A stretch of 10,866 nucleotides of DNA. Source: Erythrobacter sp. Its GTDB lineage: Bacteria; Pseudomonadota; Alphaproteobacteria; Sphingomonadales; Sphingomonadaceae. The stretch's first letter is position 1. The number at the start of each line of letters is the position of its first letter. A program made the position numbers and the translations under genes. The DNA lies in contig NZOF01000184.1 in NCBI GenBank assembly GCA_002695185.1, positions 27,082 to 37,947 of the forward strand, given 5' to 3'. Below, piece by piece: positions 1 through 5,455 of this stretch. The notes below the pieces were generated by a model. It was not told the origin of the DNA, made no database searches, and saw nothing but the letters and a program-made list of their open reading frames with translations.

Positions 1-821
1 GGATCGCCATCGGGGCCCTGGTTCGACACCGTGCCCGATCCGATGATCGTGCCCGCACCCAGATCGCGCGTCTTGGCGGCGTGGGCGACCAGATCGGAGA
101 GGCTAAAGGTGGCATCGACGCCCGCATTGGCGCGGCCGAAGGGTTCGCCATTGTAATCGACCATCAGCGGCAGATGGATGACGCTGTCCTTCCAGGCATC
201 GCCCAGTTCATCGGGCGTGACGGCCACGGGGCTGAAGGCGCTGGCCGGCTTGGACTGGAAGAAGCCGAAACCCTTAGCCAGTTCGCCGGGGATCAGGCCG
301 CGCAGGCTGACATCGTTCACCAACATCACCAGCTTGATGTGGCTGGCGGCTTCTTCGCTCGAAACGCCCATCGGCACATCGTCGGTGACGACGGCAATCT
401 CGCCTTCCATGTCGCAGCCCCAGCTGGTGTCCTTCAGGGGGATGTCGTCACGCGGCGGGAGGAAACCGTCGCTGCCGCCCTGATACATCAGCGGGTCGTG
501 GTAGAAGCTCTCCGGCACTTCGGCACCGCGCGCCTTGCGCACCAGTTCGACGTGATTGATGTAGGCCGAGCCGTCGGCCCACTGATAGGCGCGGGGCAGC
601 GGCGAATGTGCTTCGCGTTCGTGGAAACGCTCGGTCGGCACTGCTTCATGCTGCACGTCGGTGTAGAGCGCTTCCAGCTTCGGCGCGAGAGTGTCCCAAT
701 TGTCCAGCGCGTGCTGGAGGGTGGGGGCGATGTTTTCCGCGGCGCAATAGCGCGTGAGGTCCTTGGAGACGACGACCAGCTTGCCGTCGCGGGTTCCATC
801 CTTGAGCGTGGCGAGTTTCAT
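1..821 (-). CDS. fahA: Fumarylacetoacetate hydrolase, 3' end cut by window edge
   Basis: Hydrolyses fumarylacetoacetate to fumarate and acetoacetate, the last step of tyrosine/homogentisate breakdown in the cytosol. The reading frame is open from ATG at 821-819 to the left edge, giving 273 residues; bacterial members run to about 330-340, so roughly the last 60 are missing. The metal site of the FAH fold is visible: an Asp near residue 109 (YHDPLMYQ), a Glu-x-Glu pair at 139/141 (GCDMEGEIAVV) and an Asp at 170 (LVNDVSLR). These match the four ligands known from mammalian FAH. A purine-rich GAGAGGA lies about 6 bases before the ATG. The start is 14 bases after the maiA stop, so the two are one operon of consecutive pathway steps. 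Family assignment is strong; only the C-terminus is unseen. Confidence 0.93.
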   Translation of the reverse strand, partial: MKLATLKDGTRDGKLVVVSKDLTRYCAAENIAPTLQHALDNWDTLAPKLEALYTDVQHEAVPTERFHEREAHSPLPRAYQWADGSAYINHVELVRKARGAEVPESFYHDPLMYQGGSDGFLPPRDDIPLKDTSWGCDMEGEIAVVTDDVPMGVSSEEAASHIKLVMLVNDVSLRGLIPGELAKGFGFFQSKPASAFSPVAVTPDELGDAWKDSVIHLPLMVDYNGEPFGRANAGVDATFSLSDLVAHAAKTRDLGAGTIIGSGTVSNQGPDGD

Positions 822-835
822 GGGAGTCCTCTCTC

Positions 836-1480
836 TTAACTGTTGTCAGGATTGTCGGGTTGCGCGTCCGGATGGGCGCGCTGGAATTCGGGTAATGCGA
901 GACAGGCGCGTTCGATCCGTTCGATATGCGGCTTGTCGCTGAAGTCGAACTCGAACCGCCGGGCGTTATAGACCTGGGGCAGCAGGCAGACCTCGAAGAA
1001 GCCGGGGGCATCGAACAGGAAGTCGCCTGTGCCGAGCTGCGCGAGCCGCTGTTCGAGCGGGTCGAGCGTGCGGGCAAGCCAGTGGCGATACCACACGCCG
1101 ATCTCGTCCTGCGACTTGCCGTATTCCTTCGACAGATACTTTAGCACCGGCAGGTTGAGCGGCGCGTGCAATTCGGTGGCGATAGCATAGGCCAGTTCGC
1201 GCGCGACATAGCGATCGTCGAGATCGGAAGGCAGCAGCGGCCGGTCGGTATAGGCTTCGTCCAGCCATTCGATCTGCGCCATGGATTGCACACGGTCCAT
1301 CCCGCCCGCTTCGAGCAGAGGCACCGAACCGAAGGGATTGCGACTGGTGAAGGCGGCGCCCTTCTGCTCGCTCTCGAGCAGGTTCACGGGCACGTATTCG
1401 TAATCCAGCCCCTTGAGTTCCAGCGCGATGCGCAGGCGATAGCTGGTGGAGCTGCGGTAGTAACCGTGGAGGCGGATCAT
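836..1480 (-). CDS. maiA: Maleylacetoacetate isomerase (zeta-class GST fold)
   Basis: Isomerises maleylacetoacetate to fumarylacetoacetate with glutathione, feeding the FahA enzyme encoded directly downstream. The 214-residue length is typical. The thioredoxin-like half (about 1-80) has the zeta-class glutathione motif SSTSYRLRIAL at residues 10-20, the cis-proline in NPFGSVPLL (48-56) and the QS pair at 65-66. An all-helical C-terminal half follows. In human GSTZ1 the motif reads SSC; here the Cys position is Thr12, so catalysis must rest on the serines, a variation I believe is common in bacterial members. The frame is open 45 codons further upstream, but that extension has no family character. 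The MIRLHGYY start matches the family and has an AGGA 8 bases upstream. No homogentisate dioxygenase gene is next to it in this window. Confidence 0.94.
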   Translation of the reverse strand: MIRLHGYYRSSTSYRLRIALELKGLDYEYVPVNLLESEQKGAAFTSRNPFGSVPLLEAGGMDRVQSMAQIEWLDEAYTDRPLLPSDLDDRYVARELAYAIATELHAPLNLPVLKYLSKEYGKSQDEIGVWYRHWLARTLDPLEQRLAQLGTGDFLFDAPGFFEVCLLPQVYNARRFEFDFSDKPHIERIERACLALPEFQRAHPDAQPDNPDNS

Positions 1481-1688
1481 AAGGCAAATCCTACAGGATG
1501 GAGCACATGGAGCACGGTCCTGGGCAGAAAAACACCGTGGTCGGTTTTCCGCTGAAAAGCGCGGGTTCCGGAAGGGCGCGAGGTGCTCATGCGCGTCTTC
1601 TGGCAAACCTTCCAAATGTAGGAAAGGCTTGTTGCACCGTCATGGCGAGTGGCGTTCGCCATGCGGGCCCGCGTTGGCGGTGGCGGCG
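1481..1688. other. Intergenic region upstream of maiA
   Basis: This 208-base gap separates the gcdH stop from the maiA start. It must hold the maiA-fahA promoter unless gcdH reads through, but I could not pick a convincing -35/-10 pair on the minus strand. It contains the hairpin at 1641-1663 followed by a 10-base palindrome (GCGGGCCCGC, 1663-1672), and an imperfect stem at 1606-1630 (AACCTTCC against GGAAAGGCTT). There is also a 9-base tandem duplication (ATGGAGCAC, 1498-1515) just before the maiA ribosome binding site. I see no small gene in it. Confidence 0.5.
1641..1663 (-). terminator. Hairpin after gcdH, possible terminator without T-run
   Basis: CATGGCGA (1641-1648) and TCGCCATG (1656-1663) form a perfect 8-bp stem with a 7-base loop, 26 bases after the gcdH stop on the minus strand. 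The minus-strand sequence that follows lacks a T-run, so a classical intrinsic terminator is not shown. It could be a Rho-assisted stop, a 3' end stabiliser or an operator for maiA. Confidence 0.35.
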
Positions 1689-2873
1689 TCAGAATGCTGC
1701 AATCCCCGTGATGGCGCGGCCAAGGATCAGCGCATGGACATCATGCGTGCCTTCATAGGTGTTGACCGTTTCGAGGTTCACCATGTGGCGGATGACCTGA
1801 TATTCTTCCGAAATACCATTGCCGCCATGCATGTCGCGGGACTGGCGCGCGATGTGGAGCGCCTTGCCCACATTGTTGCGCTTCACCACGGAAATCATGT
1901 CGGGGGCAAACTTGCCTTCATCCATTAAACGGCCAACACGCAGGGATGCCTGCAGGCCGAGCGAGATTTCCGTCAGCATGTCGGCCAGCTTGAGTTGATA
2001 GAGCTGTTTCGAGGCCAGCGGCACGCCGAACTGCTGGCGATCGAGGCCATATTGCCGCGCGGCATGCATGCAGAATTCCGCCGCCCCCATGGCGCCCCAG
2101 CTGATGCCGTAGCGCGCGCGGTTGAGGCAGCCGAACGGGCCCTTGAGGCCTTCGACATTGGGGAGCAGCGCGTCTTCGCCCACTTCGACTTCGTCCATCA
2201 CGATCATGCCGGTGGTGCTGGCACGCAGCGAAATCTTGCCCTCGATCTTGGGCGCGGACAGGCCCTTCATGCCCTTTTCGAGCACGAAGCCGCGAATGGC
2301 GCCGCCATGTTCCTCGCTCTTCGCCCAGACGACGAAGACATCGGCGAAGGGCGAATTGGAAATCCAGGTCTTGGAGCCGTTGAGGACATAGCCGCCATCG
2401 ACCTTCTTGGCGGTGGTCTTCATCCCTGCCGGATCGCTGCCCGCATCGGGTTCGGTCAGGCCGAAGCAGCCGATCAGCTGGCCGCTGGCGAGGCCGGGTA
2501 GATATTTTGTACGCTGGTCTTCCGAGCCATAGGCATGGATCGGATACATCACGAGGCTGGACTGGACCGAGGCCATCGAGCGATAGCCGCTGTCGACCCG
2601 CTCGATCTCGCGCGCGATGAGACCGTAAGCGACATAACCCGCGCCAGCGCCGCCATATTCTTCGGGAATAGTCGCGCCGAGCAGGCCTGCTTCGCCCATC
2701 ATGGGGAAGAGTTCGGGCGCGTCCTTTTCCTGCGAAAACGCCTCGATCACACGCGGCTGGAGTTCGCCTTGCGCAAAACCATGCGCTGCGTCGCGGATCA
2801 TCCGCTCTTCCTCGGTCAGCTGTTCATCGAGGTTGAAGGGATCCTGCCAGTCGAACGGCACCATTCCAGCCAT
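1689..2873 (-). CDS. gcdH: Glutaryl-CoA dehydrogenase
   Basis: An FAD acyl-CoA dehydrogenase that oxidises and decarboxylates glutaryl-CoA to crotonyl-CoA in lysine and tryptophan degradation. The 394-residue protein has the family layout: N-terminal helices, the central beta domain with the flavin/substrate motif [13 protein letters not shown] (136-148) and the C-terminal helical bundle. Features specific to the glutaryl branch are [13 protein letters not shown] (Arg98/Ser99 match the residues that hold the distal carboxylate in human GCDH) and [20 protein letters not shown] (371-390) with the catalytic base Glu374. The ATG is preceded by AAGGAG at a 5-base spacing, which favours it over the Met three codons inside. 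It stands as a single gene between two gaps of about 200 bases. A general acyl-CoA dehydrogenase role is the alternative, but the motifs argue against it. Confidence 0.9.
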   Translation of the reverse strand: MAGMVPFDWQDPFNLDEQLTEEERMIRDAAHGFAQGELQPRVIEAFSQEKDAPELFPMMGEAGLLGATIPEEYGGAGAGYVAYGLIAREIERVDSGYRSMASVQSSLVMYPIHAYGSEDQRTKYLPGLASGQLIGCFGLTEPDAGSDPAGMKTTAKKVDGGYVLNGSKTWISNSPFADVFVVWAKSEEHGGAIRGFVLEKGMKGLSAPKIEGKISLRASTTGMIVMDEVEVGEDALLPNVEGLKGPFGCLNRARYGISWGAMGAAEFCMHAARQYGLDRQQFGVPLASKQLYQLKLADMLTEISLGLQASLRVGRLMDEGKFAPDMISVVKRNNVGKALHIARQSRDMHGGNGISEEYQVIRHMVNLETVNTYEGTHDVHALILGRAITGIAAF

Positions 2874-2964
2874 GTGGTCTCCTTTGTAACTTTATCTGCC
2901 GATGGCAGAGCGGCGGGGGGTACGCAAGAGGTGCATAAACCCGCTGGACCTGCCCTGATATCGG

Positions 2965-2998
2965 GTCAAGGCCGCCTAGCACGGGCCGGCGTCAAGGC
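2965..2998. repeat. Two GTCAAGGC direct repeats upstream of gcdH
   Basis: GTCAAGGC occurs at 2965-2972 and again at 2991-2998, one copy every 26 bases, close to 2.5 helical turns. The inverted pair CCGCCT/AGGCGG is nested between them. The position, about 90-125 bases before the gcdH ATG, would suit a regulator binding site or tandem -35 boxes. It could also be chance in GC-rich sequence. Confidence 0.25.
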
Positions 2999-3027
2999 GG
3001 CATCAAATTCGCGCGACGAAAGGGAAG

Positions 3028-3049
3028 GGGGCGACATGAAAGCCGCCCC
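3028..3049 (-). terminator. Probable weak terminator after the Cys-rich protein gene
   Basis: Read on the minus strand, GGGGCG, a 10-base loop and CGCCCC form a 6-bp GC stem 23 bases after the stop codon. It is followed by a pyrimidine-rich tail (CTTCCCTTTC) with no pure T-run. The placement and tail fit an intrinsic terminator of modest strength. Confidence 0.45.
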
Positions 3050-3072
3050 AATTACCTTGCATCGCAACAGCC

Positions 3073-3459
3073 TTACTTCACGAGGGGGAGCGCCTTGCGG
3101 CAATCATCGGCACATTCGCGGCACATCTTGGCGCACATGGCGCAATGCGGGTCGTCATGCTTCTCGCATTCCTCGGCGCAGGTTTCGCAGGCCTTGATGC
3201 ACAGTTCGAGCTGGGCGCGCAGCACGTCGATATTCTGCGCGGTACGGCGCACGGCAAGGCGGGCGGTGGCGGCGCAGATATCGGCGGTGTCCGAGCAATA
3301 GCGGATGCATTGCGCCATATCGCCATCCTCGGCGACGCACGCATCGGCGCAGCTGGTGCAGAAGAGCGAGCACAACATTGCGTGCCGCGCGGCGAGGATA
3401 AGCTCCTCGGTTTCGTCCTTCACCTGCGGGTGGGTATCGATCATTTTCTGCAGCGACAT
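3073..3459 (-). CDS. Cys-rich four-helix-bundle protein, Csp3-like copper storage
   Basis: The 128-residue protein has 16 cysteines, at residues 30, 34, 37, 41, 51, 55, 62, 87, 91, 94, 98, 106, 109, 113, 116 and 120. They are spaced by 2-3 residues, so that they line one face of successive helices. The last helix reads CAMCAKMCRECADDC. This is the pattern of the DUF326/Csp family, in which thiols inside a four-helix bundle hold many Cu(I) ions. There is no signal peptide or Tat motif, so by inference it is cytosolic like Csp3 rather than exported like Csp1. Length and Cys count fit known Csp3 proteins. The start has GGAAAGGA just upstream. It lies 90 bases behind a response regulator gene, with a hairpin between. 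No CueR-type site or copper exporter is visible nearby. Binding of another soft metal cannot be excluded. Confidence 0.85.
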   Translation of the reverse strand: MSLQKMIDTHPQVKDETEELILAARHAMLCSLFCTSCADACVAEDGDMAQCIRYCSDTADICAATARLAVRRTAQNIDVLRAQLELCIKACETCAEECEKHDDPHCAMCAKMCRECADDCRKALPLVK

Positions 3460-3514
3460 GGGCTTCCTTTCCTTGGAGGGTTTGCTTCAAGGAATGGATA
3501 CCGGAGGCCAACTG

Positions 3515-3536
3515 TTCCGGGCGCATCGGCCCGGAA
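3515..3536 (-). terminator. Perfect 8-bp hairpin between response regulator and Cys-rich gene
   Basis: TTCCGGGC (3515-3522) and GCCCGGAA (3529-3536) form a perfect stem closed by a 6-base loop, 13 bases after the response regulator stop. No T-run follows on the minus strand. It may end the regulator transcript or form part of the 5' leader of the Cys-rich gene. Confidence 0.45.
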
Positions 3537-3549
3537 GCCGTTTAGGCGT

Positions 3550-3918
3550 TCAGTTGAGCTGCGTTGCCCGCTGGACGGAGTCGATCACTTCCGAAGGGGG
3601 GCACGGCTTCGCCAAGGTCTGCGCCCGCGGGAAGCGGATCGCGACCTCGTCGGGCGTCAATCGACCGGAATGGAAGATGACCTGCACGTCTTCCGCCATC
3701 ATCTGTTCGGCCAGCGGGTAGACGATCCCATCGCCCAGCTGGACATCTAGGATGGCGATATCGGGCTTGGTCTTCTGATAGGCGAGCATGGCGCTGGACA
3801 GATCTTCGAACGGACCTTCGACAATGTAACCTGCTTCGGATACGGTCTCGCACAGATCGTGGCCGACGATGGTTTCATCTTCGGCGACAAGTACGCGTAA
3901 CGGCTTCGACTGCAACAT
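3550..3918 (-). CDS. Single-domain response regulator, possibly SdrG-like
   Basis: This 122-residue protein is one receiver domain with no output domain. Visible are the metal-binding acidic pair E13/D14, the phospho-acceptor D58 (DIAILDVQLGDG), the switch serine S84 (VIFHSGR) and the conserved lysine K104 (LAKP). The GYIVEGP segment, the YPLAEQM segment and the position of the HSG motif resemble the alphaproteobacterial FATGUY receivers. Those partner HWE/HisKA2 kinases and include the stress regulator SdrG, but the FATGY motif itself is not intact here. The start is the Met after GAGGAGAGG; the 13 codons further upstream would run into the promoter. Likely work is relaying or draining phosphate in a phosphorelay. 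An EcfG-type promoter 38 bases ahead of the ATG suggests general-stress control. No kinase gene is in the window. The receiver assignment is firm; the subfamily is inferred. Confidence 0.88.
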   Translation of the reverse strand: MLQSKPLRVLVAEDETIVGHDLCETVSEAGYIVEGPFEDLSSAMLAYQKTKPDIAILDVQLGDGIVYPLAEQMMAEDVQVIFHSGRLTPDEVAIRFPRAQTLAKPCPPSEVIDSVQRATQLN

Positions 3919-3955
3919 CCAGCCTCTCCTCGTTTGCTCCGACCCAAGGTAAATC

Positions 3956-3980
3956 AACCTGCGGATTGCGAAGAGGTTCC
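3956..3980 (-). promoter_or_regulatory. EcfG-type general stress promoter of the response regulator
   Basis: On the minus strand GGAAC (3980-3976) is followed after 16 bases by GGTT (3959-3956). This matches the alphaproteobacterial EcfG/SigT consensus of GGAAC, 16-17 bases, then (C)GTT. The -10 lies 37 bases before the response regulator ATG, leaving room for a short leader. It sits in the gap just after the helix-hairpin-helix gene stop. The half-sites AACCT and AGGTT are also an inverted repeat, so a weak terminator hairpin is a possible second reading. Confidence 0.6.
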
Positions 3981-3984
3981 CGGA

Positions 3985-4542
3985 TTACGCCCCTGCGCCG
4001 TAGCGATCCTGATATTCCGCGGTTTTGCCTTCTGCCAGCAGGCCCGCCTGACCAACCCAGTCATCACGCCGGATGCGCCCCTGAAAGCGGCCGAGTTCGG
4101 CATCGATCCGGTCGATATCGGCATCGGTCCAGGATGCGATTTCCGCGAAGGAGGTAATGCCGAGTTCGTGCAGCCGCGCAGCCAGCTTCGGGCCTACGCC
4201 CTTGATGCGGGTAAGATCGTTGCTCTCTGTTCCAACCGGATTGGGGGTGGCAGGCGTTACCTTGACCTGCGACACTTCGGCGCTCGCAGCGACTGCCGCG
4301 CCGCTGCCGCCAAGGCCGGTAGGGGTGGAAACAGGCTGCGGATCGCGTGCGGCGGCGGGGGGCGCATCGACCAGCGCGGAGTTGCGCTGTGCCTTCTGCG
4401 CGCCTTCGTCCAGCACATCGCCCCGGCTGGCGCCGGTCACCTTGGTGCGGCGGGTGCTGCGGAACAGATACCAGGCAACGACGAGACCGATCACCAGCGC
4501 GATGGCCAGCAGATACCAGTATTCGGCAAGCAGTTGGTTCAT
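3985..4542 (-). CDS. Membrane-anchored helix-hairpin-helix protein, function unknown
   Basis: The 185-residue protein has one N-terminal transmembrane helix (about 7-27), a basic stop-transfer stretch (RSTRRTK) and a long low-complexity linker rich in Ala, Pro, Ser and Thr (about 40-105). The C-terminal domain (109-171) starts NDLTRIKGVGPKLAARL and ends RIRRDDWVGQA. This matches the helix-hairpin-helix module of COG3743, also found as a tail on some alphaproteobacterial NuoE proteins. The topology puts the domain most likely in the cytoplasm. The module resembles DNA-binding HhH folds, but I see no nuclease residues and DNA binding is unproven. The start is the Met with AAGGAAGAG upstream and overlaps the stop of the 41-residue peptide by 4 bases. 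A longer frame of 16 more codons exists but lies within that peptide gene. Confidence 0.85.
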   Translation of the reverse strand: MNQLLAEYWYLLAIALVIGLVVAWYLFRSTRRTKVTGASRGDVLDEGAQKAQRNSALVDAPPAAARDPQPVSTPTGLGGSGAAVAASAEVSQVKVTPATPNPVGTESNDLTRIKGVGPKLAARLHELGITSFAEIASWTDADIDRIDAELGRFQGRIRRDDWVGQAGLLAEGKTAEYQDRYGAGA

Positions 4543-4664
4543 AACTCTTCCTTCGTGTCTTCTACCTCTGTCACCTGCCCGCGGCCCCACAGGGTAAAGC
4601 CGATGGTGAGGCCGATCCCGTAGGCGACCAGCATCAGGGCGATGACTTCAAACCAGATGGGCAT
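4539..4664 (-). CDS. 41-residue single-helix membrane peptide
   Basis: A small gene encoding MPIWFEVIALMLVAYGIG and onward to a C-terminus rich in acidic residues (TEVEDTKEEL). It has one hydrophobic helix (about 3-26) containing small-residue packing steps (GIGLTIG) and a charged tail of about 14 residues. It begins 12 bases after the OmpA-family stop with a strong AAGGGAGAG ribosome site, and its TGA overlaps the ATG of the next gene (ATGA). That double coupling and the site make it a real gene despite its size. I know no function. A role as a membrane adaptor or partner of its two neighbours is inferred only from position. Confidence 0.8.
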   Translation of the reverse strand: MPIWFEVIALMLVAYGIGLTIGFTLWGRGQVTEVEDTKEEL

Positions 4665-4676
4665 CGATCTCTCCCT

Positions 4677-5414
4677 TCACCGCGGCCCAGGCGTGTCGAC
4701 CGGGGTGGGCTTGAGCGGTTCCATCCGTATCACGGAAAATTCGATGCGGCGATTGGCCGGATCCTCGGCGGTCAGGCTGGATACCGGCCGGCTTGATCCA
4801 TAACCACGGGCTCGCAGGCCTTCGCGGGGGATGCCGCGGCGAACCAGCGCTTCGCGCACGACCCGGGCACGATCCATGCTGAGCGATACATTGTCCGCTT
4901 CATTGCCGGACTTGTCCGTATGGCCGGTGATGGCGATGATCGCGCCCACACAAGGCTCGAGCGCATCCGCCACTTCGTCCAGCAGCATGCGGCTGGCCGG
5001 GATCAGGGCGGTACTGGCTTCTTCGAACCGAATGGTGCGGGTGCGCAGCAGGCCGTCGACATCTTCCTGGCAATGGAGCGGCTCGTACGTCGGTTCGCTG
5101 CTGGCGGCATTGGCCGTGCCATCGACCCAGGAGACCCCGCCGACACCGGGGATGGAAGCGACGACCTGCGCCGCGCGGGTGCGCTGTTCGTCGCTGAGGT
5201 CGTCTCCGCCGGACAGCACCGGATGGCGCGAGGGCGAACCCGTTCCGCTCGAGAAATCGGCTTCGACCATGGCGAGATCCTGCCGGGCGAGGGCGGCCTG
5301 GGCCTTTGTCGACAGTTCATCCGCCATGCGTTCGGCCCGATCCGTGAATACGGAAACGCAACCGATCGCCATCACCAGCAGTGCTCCGAAAGCGATGATA
5401 ATGCGCGCAGCCAT
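4677..5414 (-). CDS. Membrane-anchored OmpA-family protein with BON-like segment
   Basis: The 245-residue protein has an N-terminal membrane helix (about 4-23), then a periplasmic region. Residues 72-98 (LSDEQRTRAAQVVASIPGVGGV) look like one BON repeat. The C-terminal OmpA/MotB domain covers about 125-230, with GHTDKSG (Asp167), NVSLSMDRARVV (Arg182) and NRRIEF. The Asp/Arg pair, 15 residues apart, matches the one that grips diaminopimelate of peptidoglycan in OmpA. Cys115 and Cys155 could form a disulfide. The anchor plus OmpA domain places it between inner membrane and cell wall, and BON plus OmpA recalls mycobacterial ArfA in layout only. Only a weak AAGAG precedes the ATG. It lies 41 bases after the lipoprotein gene and leads directly into the small peptide gene. 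The specific role is unknown. Confidence 0.87.
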   Translation of the reverse strand: MAARIIIAFGALLVMAIGCVSVFTDRAERMADELSTKAQAALARQDLAMVEADFSSGTGSPSRHPVLSGGDDLSDEQRTRAAQVVASIPGVGGVSWVDGTANAASSEPTYEPLHCQEDVDGLLRTRTIRFEEASTALIPASRMLLDEVADALEPCVGAIIAITGHTDKSGNEADNVSLSMDRARVVREALVRRGIPREGLRARGYGSSRPVSSLTAEDPANRRIEFSVIRMEPLKPTPVDTPGPR

Positions 5415-5455
5415 GCTCGGCTCTTAGCCGCCCGCGACCTCGCCTGCCAAGGTGC

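Larger units (their letters stand above)
2874..3072. other. Intergenic region upstream of gcdH
   Basis: This 199-base gap must carry the gcdH promoter. The minus strand has two GCCTTGAC copies (plus-strand GTCAAGGC at 2965-2972 and 2991-2998, 26 bases apart), but neither has a matching -10 at 16-18 bases. An inverted pair CCGCCT/AGGCGG (2973-2978, 2995-3000) overlaps them. The side near the Cys-rich gene holds the hairpin at 3028-3049. I see no gene in it. Confidence 0.4.

Noticed and set aside
81..839. Plus-strand open frame of 252 codons
   Set aside because: It is antisense to fahA, which shows all its metal ligands in the opposite frame.
1481..1615. N-terminal extension of 45 codons on maiA
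   Set aside because: Its sequence is Arg/Pro/Cys-rich without family similarity, while the inner Met starts exactly where the zeta-class GST fold begins and has its own ribosome site.
2935..2995. Sigma-70 promoter of gcdH from the two TTGAC boxes
   Set aside because: Neither box has a -10-like hexamer at 16-18 bases; the nearest AT-rich stretch (GTTTAT) is 23 bases away. Kept only as a repeat.
3491..3518. Second EcfG-type promoter upstream of the Cys-rich gene
   Set aside because: GGAAC is present on the minus strand, but the sequence 16-17 bases downstream is not GTT, and the box is part of the perfect hairpin stem.
5354..5414. Lipobox (AIGC) in the OmpA-family protein
   Set aside because: The -3 position is Ala rather than Leu and the hydrophobic stretch continues past the Cys, so a membrane anchor fits better than a lipoprotein signal.
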